From assembly GCA_902766655.1 (NCBI GenBank), contig CACXEL010000166.1, positions 1 to 15,722 of the forward strand: a stretch of DNA of 15,722 nucleotides, in the 5' to 3' direction. Source of the stretch: an uncultured Lachnospiraceae bacterium (GTDB taxonomy: Bacteria; Bacillota; Clostridia; Lachnospirales; Lachnospiraceae). Positions 1-7,179 of the stretch are shown here, in pieces (within the stretch, counting starts at the first letter, position 1; each line of letters opens with the position of its first letter). The notes under the pieces were generated by a model, which did not search any database, was not told where the DNA came from, and saw only the letters and a list, made by a program, of their open reading frames with translations. The position numbers were made by a program, and so were the translations under genes.

Positions 1-23
1 CATCCCTGTCACGAAGCAGCGTA

Positions 24-77
24 GCCAAAACAATTCTCCTGACCGCATCCCTCTAAGGGAAGGGGAATTGTTTTGGC
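24..77. repeat. Palindromic element with flanking 7-bp direct repeats
   Basis: Arms 24-40 and 61-77 pair over 17 bp with one G-T wobble. An inner 4-bp stem (48-51 with 57-60) closes a 5-nt loop. The 7-mer GCAGCGT lies on both sides (16-22 and 78-84), one base from the left arm and abutting the right arm, which looks like a target duplication. Neither strand has a T-run after the stem, so this is not a classical intrinsic terminator, although it could still slow transcription from an upstream gene outside the window. No protein-coding gene is visible in 1-191. Confidence 0.6.
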
Positions 78-191
78 GCAGCGTCCCCTCTGCCCACCGG
101 TGAATCCCTGTTGCATTCCCTGCCAGTTATGCTAAACTGAACAGGAACCGCCCTGCAGGCGGCCAATCATCCATCCCAAAAGGAGAATCCC

Positions 192-1697
192 ATGACAACA
201 CCAGAAGCTTTAGCATATGTGACCAAGGTACTCGAACAGGTCGACCTCTACCGCCACGCCGCCTCCGTGGTCCAGTACGATATGGAGACCGTCTGCCCGC
301 CCAAGGGCATGTCCCGCCAGGGCGAGGTCGGCGCCTTCCTGGCCAACCAGGCCTTCCGGCTCACGAAGGACGATGCCTTCATCGAAGCTGCCGAAGCCCT
401 CTACTCCGGCCGCGACGGGCTGAACGAGTTCGAGCGGGCTCTGGCAGACAAGCTCCACCGCGAATACCTTCGTACCCGCCGCATGACGGCCGAAGACCAG
501 CATGAGCAGGCCAGGGTATCCAACCAGGCCTACGTGGACTGGATCTCCGCCAAGGAGGCAGACAACTTCAGCCTCTTCGCCCACTCTCTGGAGGAGGTGC
601 GGCGCGTGGAAATGAAATCCATCACTCTCATGGACAATGCCAGCCCCATCGCCTACGACAACCTCCTTGACACCTACGAGCGCGGCATGACCTCCGCTGA
701 GCTGGACCGCCTCTTCGGCGCCTGCCGGGAGCGTCTGGTTCCCCTCCTCCGCAGGATCATGGCCTCCAAAAAGAAGATCCGCCGTGATTTCCTGACCCGT
801 CCGGTGAACGACCGGGCCCAGGAGGCGATGGCGAGGTACCTCCTGACCACCATCGGCTTCGACTTCAGCCGCGGCGCGCTGGGTACGACGGAGCACCCCT
901 TCACGGACGGAATGGGGCAGTTCGACGAGCGAGTGACCACCAACTATGACCCGAAGCACTTCCTCACCTGCCTCTACAGTGTGATCCACGAGGGCGGACA
1001 CGCGCTCTTCGACATGAACCAGCCGGCTGAGAACTGGAAGTACTACATGACCGACGTCAAGACCATGGGCCAGCACGAGTCCGTCTCCCGCTTCTACGAG
1101 AACCGGATCGGGCGCTCCGAGGCCTTTATTGGCCTCATTTACCCGAAGCTTCGGGAGCTCTTCCCCGAGCTCATGGCGGACGTGTCAGCGCGCGAGCTCT
1201 ACGAGGCCGTCAACTATGTGGAGCCCTCCCTCATCCGGACGGAGGCGGACGAATTCACCTACACCTTCCACATCATGATCCGCTATGAAATCGAGAAGGA
1301 GATCGTCAGGGGGAATGTGAGCACTGCCGACCTGCCCCGGCTCTGGAACGACACTTACGAGAAATACCTGGGCATAAGGCCCTCCGGCGACCGGGATGGT
1401 ATACTCCAGGACGTTCACTGGACGGGAGGCTTCGGCTATTTCCCGACCTATGCCCTGGGAAATATGTATAACGCCATGTATTACAACCGCATGAAGGAGG
1501 AGCTGGATATCGACAAGGCCGTTTCCGAAGGCCGGTTCGACCTCATAAACGGCTGGATGCGGGAGCACGTCTTCCAAAAGGCTGACCGTCTGGCTCCCAG
1601 AGATTGGATCCGGGACATCACCGGCAGGGACCTGACGCCGGATGACTTCCTGGACTATCTTGAGAAGAAGTACACGGCCATCTACGAGCTGGACTAA
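192..1697 (+). CDS. Carboxypeptidase Taq family (M32) metallocarboxypeptidase
   Basis: A 501-residue zinc metallocarboxypeptidase of the M32 (Taq/Pfu carboxypeptidase) family, which removes C-terminal amino acids from peptides in the cytoplasm. The zinc motif HEGGH is at residues 266-270. The third ligand is expected at E296 in HESVSRFYEN, where the family usually has HESQSR, so the Q-to-V change is a small variation. The later family blocks TEADEFTY and LQDVHWTGGFGYFPTYALGN are intact, and the length is normal for M32. AGGAG at 181-185 lies 6 nt before the ATG. It appears to be a single-gene unit with no obvious terminator behind it. The natural substrate, probably peptides from turnover or uptake, is inferred from the family. 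No signal peptide is visible. Confidence 0.95.
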   Translation: MTTPEALAYVTKVLEQVDLYRHAASVVQYDMETVCPPKGMSRQGEVGAFLANQAFRLTKDDAFIEAAEALYSGRDGLNEFERALADKLHREYLRTRRMTAEDQHEQARVSNQAYVDWISAKEADNFSLFAHSLEEVRRVEMKSITLMDNASPIAYDNLLDTYERGMTSAELDRLFGACRERLVPLLRRIMASKKKIRRDFLTRPVNDRAQEAMARYLLTTIGFDFSRGALGTTEHPFTDGMGQFDERVTTNYDPKHFLTCLYSVIHEGGHALFDMNQPAENWKYYMTDVKTMGQHESVSRFYENRIGRSEAFIGLIYPKLRELFPELMADVSARELYEAVNYVEPSLIRTEADEFTYTFHIMIRYEIEKEIVRGNVSTADLPRLWNDTYEKYLGIRPSGDRDGILQDVHWTGGFGYFPTYALGNMYNAMYYNRMKEELDIDKAVSEGRFDLINGWMREHVFQKADRLAPRDWIRDITGRDLTPDDFLDYLEKKYTAIYELD

Positions 1698-1715
1698 AGC
1701 AGAGAAAAATAGTTC

Positions 1716-1743
1716 TTGCGGAGCAGGGATATATTTATATAAT
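1716..1743 (+). promoter_or_regulatory. Probable sigma-A promoter for hflK-hflC
   Basis: A perfect TATAAT at 1738-1743 lies in an AT-rich stretch. A weak -35 (TTGCGG, 1716-1721) is 16 bp upstream. It is the only convincing promoter in the 114-bp gap between the carboxypeptidase and hflK, which fits separate transcription of hflKC. Confidence 0.55.
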
Positions 1744-1811
1744 TACAAGTAACAGCAAAGCAGCGTCATGCCTGCACCGAAAGCGAAATACCAGTAAGGA
1801 GGTAGAAAGCG

Positions 1812-3026
1812 TTGGCAGATCAAAACAATGGAGCCGGCGGGAACAATTCCAACGGGAACGGCGGCAATAACGGTTCCGGCCAGGGTTACTGGAACGGTGG
1901 CCAGGGTCCTTACAGCCAGGGCCCCGGAAACGGCGGCAGAGGTCCCTACAGCCAGGGACCGGGGAACGGCGGCAAAAGTCCTTTCCGATTCGACAAGGGG
2001 GGAAAGGGCCCCACTCCCTTCAATTTTAAGCCCGGCAAGGGCGGCCCGACAGACCTGGGCGGCAGCCTCAAAAAGTTCGGCAGGTATCTTCTGATCGTGG
2101 TCATCGTGATCTTCGTCTTCACCACGGTGAGCGGAGGCTTCTACAACGTCTCCGAGCAGGAGAACGCCGTCGTGACCATGTTCGGCAAGGTCATCCAGAC
2201 CAACACGGCCGGTCTTTATTTCAAGATTCCCTACATTCAGCAGGTCCGCATGGTCGACATGACGACCCACGGCATCGGCATCGGCTACAGTGTGGACGGA
2301 AACGGGCAGAACTTCACGGTGGAGGACGAGGGAATCATGATCACCTCCGACTTCAACTTTGTCGATATCGACTTCTACCTGGAGTACAAGGTCTCCGACC
2401 CGGTCCAGTACCTCTACAACTCCCGCCAGCCGGAAGTCATCCTGAAAAATACAGCCCTTGCCTGCATCCGCTCCACGGTCAGCGATTTCCCGGTGGACGA
2501 CGTCATCACGACCGGCAAGAGCCAGATCCAGCAGGACGTCCGGGAGAAGCTGGTGGCGGAGCTGGAGGAACAGCAGATCGGTCTCCAGCTGGTCAATATC
2601 CAGATCCAGGACGCAGAGCCTCCGACACGGGAGATCGTCCAGGCCTTCAAGTCGGTCGAGACAGCCAAACAGGGCAAGGAGACCTCCCTCAACAACGCCA
2701 ACAAGTACAGGAACGAGCAGATCCCGGCGGCGGAGGCGGAGGCCGACAAGATCGTTCAGGCAGCGGAAGCAGCCAAGCAGACCAGGATCGCCGAGGCCGA
2801 AGGCCAGGTGGAGCGCTTTAACCAGATGTTCCGGCAGTATGAGCTCTATCCGCTGATCACCAAGCAGAGGCTCTACTACGAGGCCATCGAGGAAGCCCTG
2901 CCGGGCACCAAGGTCATCATCACCGACGGCACGACCCAGGAGGTCCTTCCGATCGAGAGCTTCACGGGAACCTCTCAGGGCACCTCGAATAACCAGTATT
3001 CCCAGCCGACAGGCTCAGACCAGTGA
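1812..3026 (+). CDS. hflK: HflK-like FtsH protease modulator (SPFH/band 7 protein)
   Basis: A 404-residue membrane-anchored SPFH protein. HflK pairs with HflC and, in the family as known, forms a large cage around the FtsH protease. Residues 1-85 are a low-complexity Gly/Asn/Pro-rich cytoplasmic tail with a 12-residue tandem repeat (GPYSQGPGNGG at 32-42 and 44-54). One membrane segment (about 92-109, LLIVVIVIFVFTTV) follows, then the SPFH domain starting NVSEQENAVVTMFGKV, and an Ala/Glu-rich helix around residues 295-345. The start is TTG at 1812, chosen because AAGGAGGT (1796-1803) sits 8 nt before it and no in-frame ATG occurs before the SPFH domain. hflC follows 16 nt downstream. FtsH itself is not in the window. 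Confidence 0.9.
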   Translation: MADQNNGAGGNNSNGNGGNNGSGQGYWNGGQGPYSQGPGNGGRGPYSQGPGNGGKSPFRFDKGGKGPTPFNFKPGKGGPTDLGGSLKKFGRYLLIVVIVIFVFTTVSGGFYNVSEQENAVVTMFGKVIQTNTAGLYFKIPYIQQVRMVDMTTHGIGIGYSVDGNGQNFTVEDEGIMITSDFNFVDIDFYLEYKVSDPVQYLYNSRQPEVILKNTALACIRSTVSDFPVDDVITTGKSQIQQDVREKLVAELEEQQIGLQLVNIQIQDAEPPTREIVQAFKSVETAKQGKETSLNNANKYRNEQIPAAEAEADKIVQAAEAAKQTRIAEAEGQVERFNQMFRQYELYPLITKQRLYYEAIEEALPGTKVIITDGTTQEVLPIESFTGTSQGTSNNQYSQPTGSDQ

Positions 3027-3042
3027 GAAAGGAGACAGGACC

Positions 3043-3906
3043 ATGAAAAAAGGTATTATCATCGGTATCATCGTGCTGCTCCTGGTCCTCATTTCCGGGT
3101 CTGTCTACTCGGTCAATGAGAAGGAATACGCCGCCGTCCGCCAGTTCGGCAAGATCGTGGCGGTCAAGGAGGAGCCGGGACTTCAGCTCAAGACTCCCTT
3201 CATCCAGAACGTGCAGAAAATAAGCGCCGCGATCAAGATCTACGATATTCCGGCGTCCGACGTCATCACCAAGGACAAGAAGTCTATGATCGCCGACAAT
3301 TACGTCCTCTGGAAGGTGACCGAGCCCACCAAGTACATCCAGACCCTGAACGCGCTGGATGACCGTGCCCTGGAGAGGATCGAGGCGGCCGTTTACAACG
3401 CCACCAAGAGCGTCATTTCCTCCATGACCCAGGATGAGATCATCGCTGCCCGCGGCGAGACCCTGACCCGGCTCATCACCGAGAAGGCCAACAGCGATAT
3501 CGGCAGCTACGGCATCGTCATTCTCCAGTCCCAGATCAAGACCCTGGACCTGCCCGACGACAACAAGGAAGCCGTCTACGAGCGCATGATTTCCGAGCGC
3601 CAGAACATAGCTGCCTCCTACACGGCCGAAGGCAGTGCCGAGGCCCAGAAGATCCGCAACGAGACCGACAAGGAGACCGCCATCATGAAGGCGGAGGCCA
3701 TGAAGCAGGCCGCCGTGCTGGAGGCCGAGGGCGAGTCCCGCTACATGGAGATCCTTCAGGAGGCTTACAATACGGAGGAGAAGGCTGATTTCTACAACTT
3801 CCTGCGCTCTCTGGATGCCTTCAAGGCGGCCATGAGCGGGCCCAACAAGACCATCATCCTGGACAAGGATTCCGAGCTGGCCAAAATCATCTACGGCATC
3901 TCTTGA
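3043..3906 (+). CDS. hflC: HflC-like FtsH protease modulator (SPFH/band 7 protein)
   Basis: A 287-residue partner of HflK. An N-terminal membrane anchor (about residues 3-21, GIIIGIIVLLLVLISGSVYS) leads straight into the SPFH domain (VNEKEYAAVRQFGKIV). An Ala/Glu/Lys-rich coiled-coil helix runs over about residues 185-240. The tail motif YNFLRSLDAFKAAM resembles the conserved end of HflC proteins. AAGGAG lies about 8 nt before the ATG, and the gene follows hflK by 16 nt, so the pair is one operon. Its expected role is control of FtsH access and membrane protein quality control; this is family knowledge, not shown by the sequence. It could also be called a generic stomatin-like protein, but the paired order favours HflC. 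Confidence 0.9.
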   Translation: MKKGIIIGIIVLLLVLISGSVYSVNEKEYAAVRQFGKIVAVKEEPGLQLKTPFIQNVQKISAAIKIYDIPASDVITKDKKSMIADNYVLWKVTEPTKYIQTLNALDDRALERIEAAVYNATKSVISSMTQDEIIAARGETLTRLITEKANSDIGSYGIVILQSQIKTLDLPDDNKEAVYERMISERQNIAASYTAEGSAEAQKIRNETDKETAIMKAEAMKQAAVLEAEGESRYMEILQEAYNTEEKADFYNFLRSLDAFKAAMSGPNKTIILDKDSELAKIIYGIS

Positions 3907-3930
3907 GCTGTGGCATTCAAGCCGGGTGAG

Positions 3931-3991
3931 AATAAGGGACGGGCTTTTCTCTCAAATTCCTGGATTTTGAGAGAAAAGCCCGTCCCTTATT
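3931..3991. repeat. Long perfect palindrome (GGGACGG family, copy A), probable bidirectional terminator
   Basis: Arms 3931-3956 and 3966-3991 are perfect reverse complements over 26 bp with a 9-nt loop. Pairing continues imperfectly outward to about 3927/3995. The core GGGACGGGCTTTTCT and the loop region resemble copy B at 9082-9161, so this is a repeat family and not just a terminator. It lies between the convergent hflC (stop 3906) and the AraC-type gene (stop 4003). The plus-strand exit reads TTATTTTC, so it probably ends transcription for hflC and possibly for both genes. Confidence 0.8.
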
Positions 3992-4002
3992 TTCAATCCC
4001 GC

Positions 4003-4887
4003 TCAGTGTCTGTCCGCGGTGACGTCCGCGTAAAGCAGTCTGTACTGTTTGGGCGAGACGCCGTATTCCTTGATAAAGGCCCTGTAGAAGCTGGTGTAGT
4101 CCCTGAACCCGCAGAGGCCGTAGGCCTCCCCGACGGACATGCCGCTGAGCAGGGCATCCCGGGAAACTGTCAGCCTCCGTTTGGTCAGATACCGGTGGAC
4201 CGAGAGCCCAAGCTCCTCCTGAAAGAGGTGGGAGATGTAGAACTTGCTGACGAAGAACCGCGCCGCCAGGGTATCCAGAGTCAGGTCCTCGTCGAAGTGG
4301 GTGTCGATGTAGGAGGCGATGGCCTCGCAGAGGCTGCGGGTCTCATTTTTAATGCCCGCGTGGGCCTTCTCATAGACCATCCGGTTCAGCGAGAGAATCA
4401 GCTCGGCCGCAAGGTTGGGGATCCGGGCCTCCCGGCCGAAGCGGTCGGTGCGGATCTCAGCCAGGAGTGTGTAGACCAGGGCTTTCAGGGCGTTGAAGTC
4501 TACGTCGTCCACGTGGTAAATGAAGCCCTTCCCGGCCAGCGTCTCCCGGATCAGGTAGACGTAGCTCTCCGAAAGCGCGGCCAGAGAGGCACAGAAGTCC
4601 TTTGAGATCCAGAATACTATCCTCTGGTAGTTGACGGAAGGATCGCTGATGACGGCCCGGTGGGACTGCCCCGGCGGCACAATGATGATGTCGCCGGGCT
4701 TCAGGGGTACCGACGGACCATCCAGCTCCATGGAGACGCTGCCGCCCATGAAAAAATAGAACTCATAGTAGTCATGGACATGCCTCTCCACAGTGGAGAA
4801 ATGCAGGTCGCTGTAGTAAAAAATCTCAAAATCCTCCGAGAGCATGTACTGGCGGGGCTCGAAGGCGGAGGTAAGATGTCTGGGCAT
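4003..4887 (-). CDS. AraC-family transcriptional regulator
   Basis: A 294-residue regulator. The N-terminal half is an AraC-type cupin sensor (HVHDYYEFYFFMGG, then PGDIIIVPPGQSHRAV). The C-terminal ~100 residues hold two helix-turn-helix units: LDTLAARFFVSKFYISHLFQ and the second, ending in the family signature CGFRDYTSFYRAFIKEYGVSPKQYR. The start at 4887 was chosen because AAGGAG (complement of 4894-4899) is 6 nt before it; an upstream in-frame ATG at 4929 lacks such a site. The gene is divergent from potABCD, so it probably controls the transporter and itself. Its ligand is unknown: a polyamine or related nitrogen compound is a guess from context, while many AraC regulators of this build sense sugars. 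Confidence 0.93.
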   Translation of the reverse strand: MPRHLTSAFEPRQYMLSEDFEIFYYSDLHFSTVERHVHDYYEFYFFMGGSVSMELDGPSVPLKPGDIIIVPPGQSHRAVISDPSVNYQRIVFWISKDFCASLAALSESYVYLIRETLAGKGFIYHVDDVDFNALKALVYTLLAEIRTDRFGREARIPNLAAELILSLNRMVYEKAHAGIKNETRSLCEAIASYIDTHFDEDLTLDTLAARFFVSKFYISHLFQEELGLSVHRYLTKRRLTVSRDALLSGMSVGEAYGLCGFRDYTSFYRAFIKEYGVSPKQYRLLYADVTADRH

Positions 4888-4965
4888 GGATGGCTCCTTG
4901 TAAGCTTTGCTGCCGGCGGGGGATAACAAAAAGGGATTTCCCCTGCTTCGGGCTGATTTTCTCTA

Positions 4966-4993
4966 ATCATACAACAATCAGCAATATTTGCAA
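4966..4993 (-). promoter_or_regulatory. Probable promoter of the AraC-family gene
   Basis: Read on the minus strand, TTGCAA (4988-4993) and TATGAT (4966-4971) are separated by 16 bp and point at the regulator gene. The -35 box lies inside the left arm of the inverted repeat at 4985-5017, which would suit autoregulation. Confidence 0.5.
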
Positions 4994-5017
4994 TGAATGA
5001 ATCAATAATTGCAAATA
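4985..5017. promoter_or_regulatory. Inverted repeat, candidate operator for the AraC-family regulator
   Basis: Perfect 10-bp arms TATTTGCAAT (4985-4994) and ATTGCAAATA (5008-5017) are separated by 13 bp, giving 23 bp centre to centre, about two helical turns. It lies in the divergent region, overlaps the regulator's own -35 and is about 50 bp upstream of the putative pot promoter. Its binding protein is inferred from position. Confidence 0.5.
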
Positions 5018-5062
5018 ATATCCCTTCAGGCAGGAATTAAGCTTTCATCTTATAAGCGTTTC

Positions 5063-5071
5063 TGTTACAAT
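5063..5071 (+). promoter_or_regulatory. Candidate extended -10 promoter of the pot operon
   Basis: TGTTACAAT matches an extended -10 (TG, one base, then TACAAT at 5066-5071). No good -35 lies 16-18 bp upstream, which would suit an activator-dependent promoter. Transcription would start near 5078, leaving a leader of about 200 nt before potA. Confidence 0.4.
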
Positions 5072-5077
5072 GGAACG

Positions 5078-5285
5078 CGGTCGGCTTTTAGCCGGCAAGC
5101 ACGGGCAGGGCCTGTGCGGTTCATCGCTTCCGGGAGCGCAACAGCCCGGTGTCACCTGCGGTTCCATTCGTGACCGTATGACTATATTTCTCTTCCGGAG
5201 CAGGCGGCCTTCATCCGGCCGGGCCTCCCGGAATGCCGGCTGCCATGCCAGCCGGCCGTTAGGTTACTTACGGGAGGTACCTGCG
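5078..5285 (+). other. Structured GC-rich leader upstream of potA
   Basis: About 200 nt with no convincing gene but many potential hairpins. Examples are CGGC/GCCG around a TTTTA loop near 5082-5095, CGCTT/GAGCG near 5125-5140, GGCC/GGCC near 5210-5225, and an 8-bp perfect stem at 5235-5242 with 5249-5256 (loop CCATGC). None is followed by a T-run, so it does not look like a terminator attenuator. An open frame runs through from 5070 into potA, but it lacks its own ribosome site and is not PotA-like. I recognise no known riboswitch class. Confidence 0.4.
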
Positions 5286-6359
5286 ATGAAAGACGAACTC
5301 ATCACCCTCAAATCGATCTCCAAGTCCTTCGGAGACAAGCTGATCCTTGACGACCTGAACCTCACCATCCACGAAAATGAATTCGTGACCCTCCTTGGCC
5401 CCTCCGGCTGCGGAAAGTCCACCACGCTGCGGATCATCGGCGGTTTCGAGAGCCCCGACAAGGGCAGCGTCATTTTTGAGGGCCGCGATATCACCAACCT
5501 GCCGCCAAACAAGAGGCAGCTCAACATGGTGTTCCAGAACTACGCCCTGTTCACCCATATGTCAGTGGCTGAGAATATCGCATTCGGCCTCAGGATCGGG
5601 AAGAAGCCCAAGGATTACATTGAAGACAAGATCCGCTATGCCCTGAAGCTGGTGAATCTTGAGGGATATGAACGCCGTTCTCCCAGCACCCTTTCCGGCG
5701 GCCAGCAGCAGCGGATCGCCATCGCCCGCGCCATCGTCAATGAACCCAAGGTCCTCCTTCTCGACGAGCCCCTGGGCGCCCTCGACTTAAAGCTCCGCCA
5801 GGACATGCAGTATGAGCTGATCCGCCTCAAGAACGAGCTGGGCATCACCTTCATCTATGTCACCCACGACCAACAGGAGGCCCTGACCATGTCCGACAAG
5901 ATCGTCGTCATGAACCAGGGCTACATCCAGCAGGAGGGCACGCCGGAGCAGATCTACAACGAGCCGGAGAACGCCTTCGTGGCGGACTTCATCGGCGACA
6001 GCAACCTCTTCCCGGCCGTCATGATCCACGACCGTCTGGTCGCCATCGACGGCAATCACTTCGACTGCGTCGACGAGGGCTTCGGCGTGAACACGCCGGT
6101 CGATATCGTCATCCGCCCCGAGGACGTGGAAATCGTGCCGCCTGCGAGAGGCACCGTCACGGGCGTGGTCACGGATGTCATTTTCAAGGGCGTCCACTAC
6201 GAGATGTGCATCGACGTCCAGGGCCGCGAGTGGGTCTGCCAGTCCACCGTCGCCCACGCTGTCAACGAAGAGGTGGGCATCCGGGTAGACCCCTTCAACA
6301 TTCAGGTCATGAAGAAGCCTGAGTCTGAGGATGAGGAGGCCGCCGGGATCAATGAGTAA
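5286..6359 (+). CDS. potA: Spermidine/putrescine-type ABC transporter ATP-binding protein
   Basis: A 357-residue ATPase that powers the importer from the cytoplasmic face. It has Walker A GPSGCGKST (38-46), Q-loop Q84 in VFQNYALF, signature LSGGQ (136-140), Walker B VLLLDE (156-161) and the H-loop histidine H194 in VTHDQ. The C-terminal third (about 240-345) fits a TOBE regulatory domain (VDIVIRPEDVEIVPP). The start at 5286 is fixed by GGGAGG (5271-5276) 9 nt upstream and by PotA homology beginning at once; the frame is open further upstream, but that part is leader. The stop overlaps the potB start by 8 nt, so the genes are translationally coupled. The substrate is assigned from the PotB/C/D set and not from this subunit. 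Confidence 0.95.
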   Translation: MKDELITLKSISKSFGDKLILDDLNLTIHENEFVTLLGPSGCGKSTTLRIIGGFESPDKGSVIFEGRDITNLPPNKRQLNMVFQNYALFTHMSVAENIAFGLRIGKKPKDYIEDKIRYALKLVNLEGYERRSPSTLSGGQQQRIAIARAIVNEPKVLLLDEPLGALDLKLRQDMQYELIRLKNELGITFIYVTHDQQEALTMSDKIVVMNQGYIQQEGTPEQIYNEPENAFVADFIGDSNLFPAVMIHDRLVAIDGNHFDCVDEGFGVNTPVDIVIRPEDVEIVPPARGTVTGVVTDVIFKGVHYEMCIDVQGREWVCQSTVAHAVNEEVGIRVDPFNIQVMKKPESEDEEAAGINE

Positions 6360-7176
6360 AACCAGTAAGCATACGGCGATGCTGGGCCTTCCCTACTATG
6401 CCTGGGCCATCGTCTTCATCATCGTGCCGCTTTTTATGGTGGTCTATTACGGCCTCACGGATAAGACCGGCGCCTTCACGCTGGACAACGTCATGGCCAT
6501 CGCGCATCCCGCCCACGCCAAGGCCCTCTGGACCTCCCTGGTCCTCTCCCTGGAGTCCACGGCGGTCTGCCTTCTCCTGGCCTATCCCCTGTGCCTGGTC
6601 CTGGCCAGGAGCGGGAAGAGTTCCAACTCCTTCCTGGTCCTCTTCCTGATCGTGCCCATGTGGATGAATTTCCTGCTCAGGACCTACGCCTGGCAGTCCA
6701 TCCTGGAGAAGACGGGGATCATCAACACGGCCCTTGCGGCCCTGCACCTGCCGCCCCAGCACCTGATCAACACCAAGGGAGGCATCATCCTGGGCATGGT
6801 CTATGATTTCCTGCCTTTTATGATCCTGCCCATCTACAATGCGCTGGCCAAGATCGACAGGAACGTCATCCACGCGGCCCACGACCTGGGCGCGGACGAC
6901 CTGCAGACCTTCCTGCGGGTCATCCTTCCACTCTCCATGCCGGGTGTCATTTCCGGCATCACCATGGTCTTCATCCCGGGCATGACGACCTTCGTCATCT
7001 CCGCCCTCCTGGGCGGCGGCAAGATCCTCCTCATCGGCAACGTCATCGAGCAGGAATTCACGCTGGCCTACGACTGGAACATGGGCTCGGGCCTGTCGCT
7101 GGTGCTCCTGGTCTTCATCGTCATCAACATCGTCATCCAGATGCTGACCGACAAGGACGGAGAGGGGGTCCTGTAA
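6352..7176 (+). CDS. potB: Spermidine/putrescine-type ABC transporter permease PotB
   Basis: A 274-residue inner-membrane permease with about six hydrophobic segments (first near residues 12-31, YYAWAIVFIIVPLFMVVYYG; last near 250-268). The EAA-type loop HAAHDLGADDLQTFLRVILP, which docks onto the ATPase, is clear. I chose the ATG at 6352, inside ATGAGTAA overlapping the potA stop, with AGGAGG 12 nt upstream. A start at 6331 would add seven residues but has a poorer ribosome site. It is the second gene of potABCD and is expected to form the channel with PotC. Confidence 0.93.
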   Translation: MSKTSKHTAMLGLPYYAWAIVFIIVPLFMVVYYGLTDKTGAFTLDNVMAIAHPAHAKALWTSLVLSLESTAVCLLLAYPLCLVLARSGKSSNSFLVLFLIVPMWMNFLLRTYAWQSILEKTGIINTALAALHLPPQHLINTKGGIILGMVYDFLPFMILPIYNALAKIDRNVIHAAHDLGADDLQTFLRVILPLSMPGVISGITMVFIPGMTTFVISALLGGGKILLIGNVIEQEFTLAYDWNMGSGLSLVLLVFIVINIVIQMLTDKDGEGVL

Positions 7177-7179
7177 GAA

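Noticed and set aside
108..138. Possible promoter TTGCAT / TAAACT before the carboxypeptidase
   Set aside because: Spacing of 16 bp is acceptable, but both boxes match the consensus poorly (3/6 and 4/6). Not firm enough to list as a feature.
3910..4605. Plus-strand open frame of 231 codons after hflC
   Set aside because: It runs through palindrome A and antisense to the AraC-type gene, with no ribosome site and no family features.
5068..5100. T-box-like string (ATGGAACGCGG) near the pot leader start
   Set aside because: It lacks the exact TGGNACCGCG core, sits at the very start of the leader and is not followed by a terminator. An amino-acid T-box also does not fit a polyamine importer.
5070..5285. 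A 72-residue N-terminal extension of PotA
   Set aside because: The frame is open, but the upstream ATG overlaps the likely -10 box and lacks a ribosome site. The PotA-like sequence starts at 5286 behind a good ribosome site.
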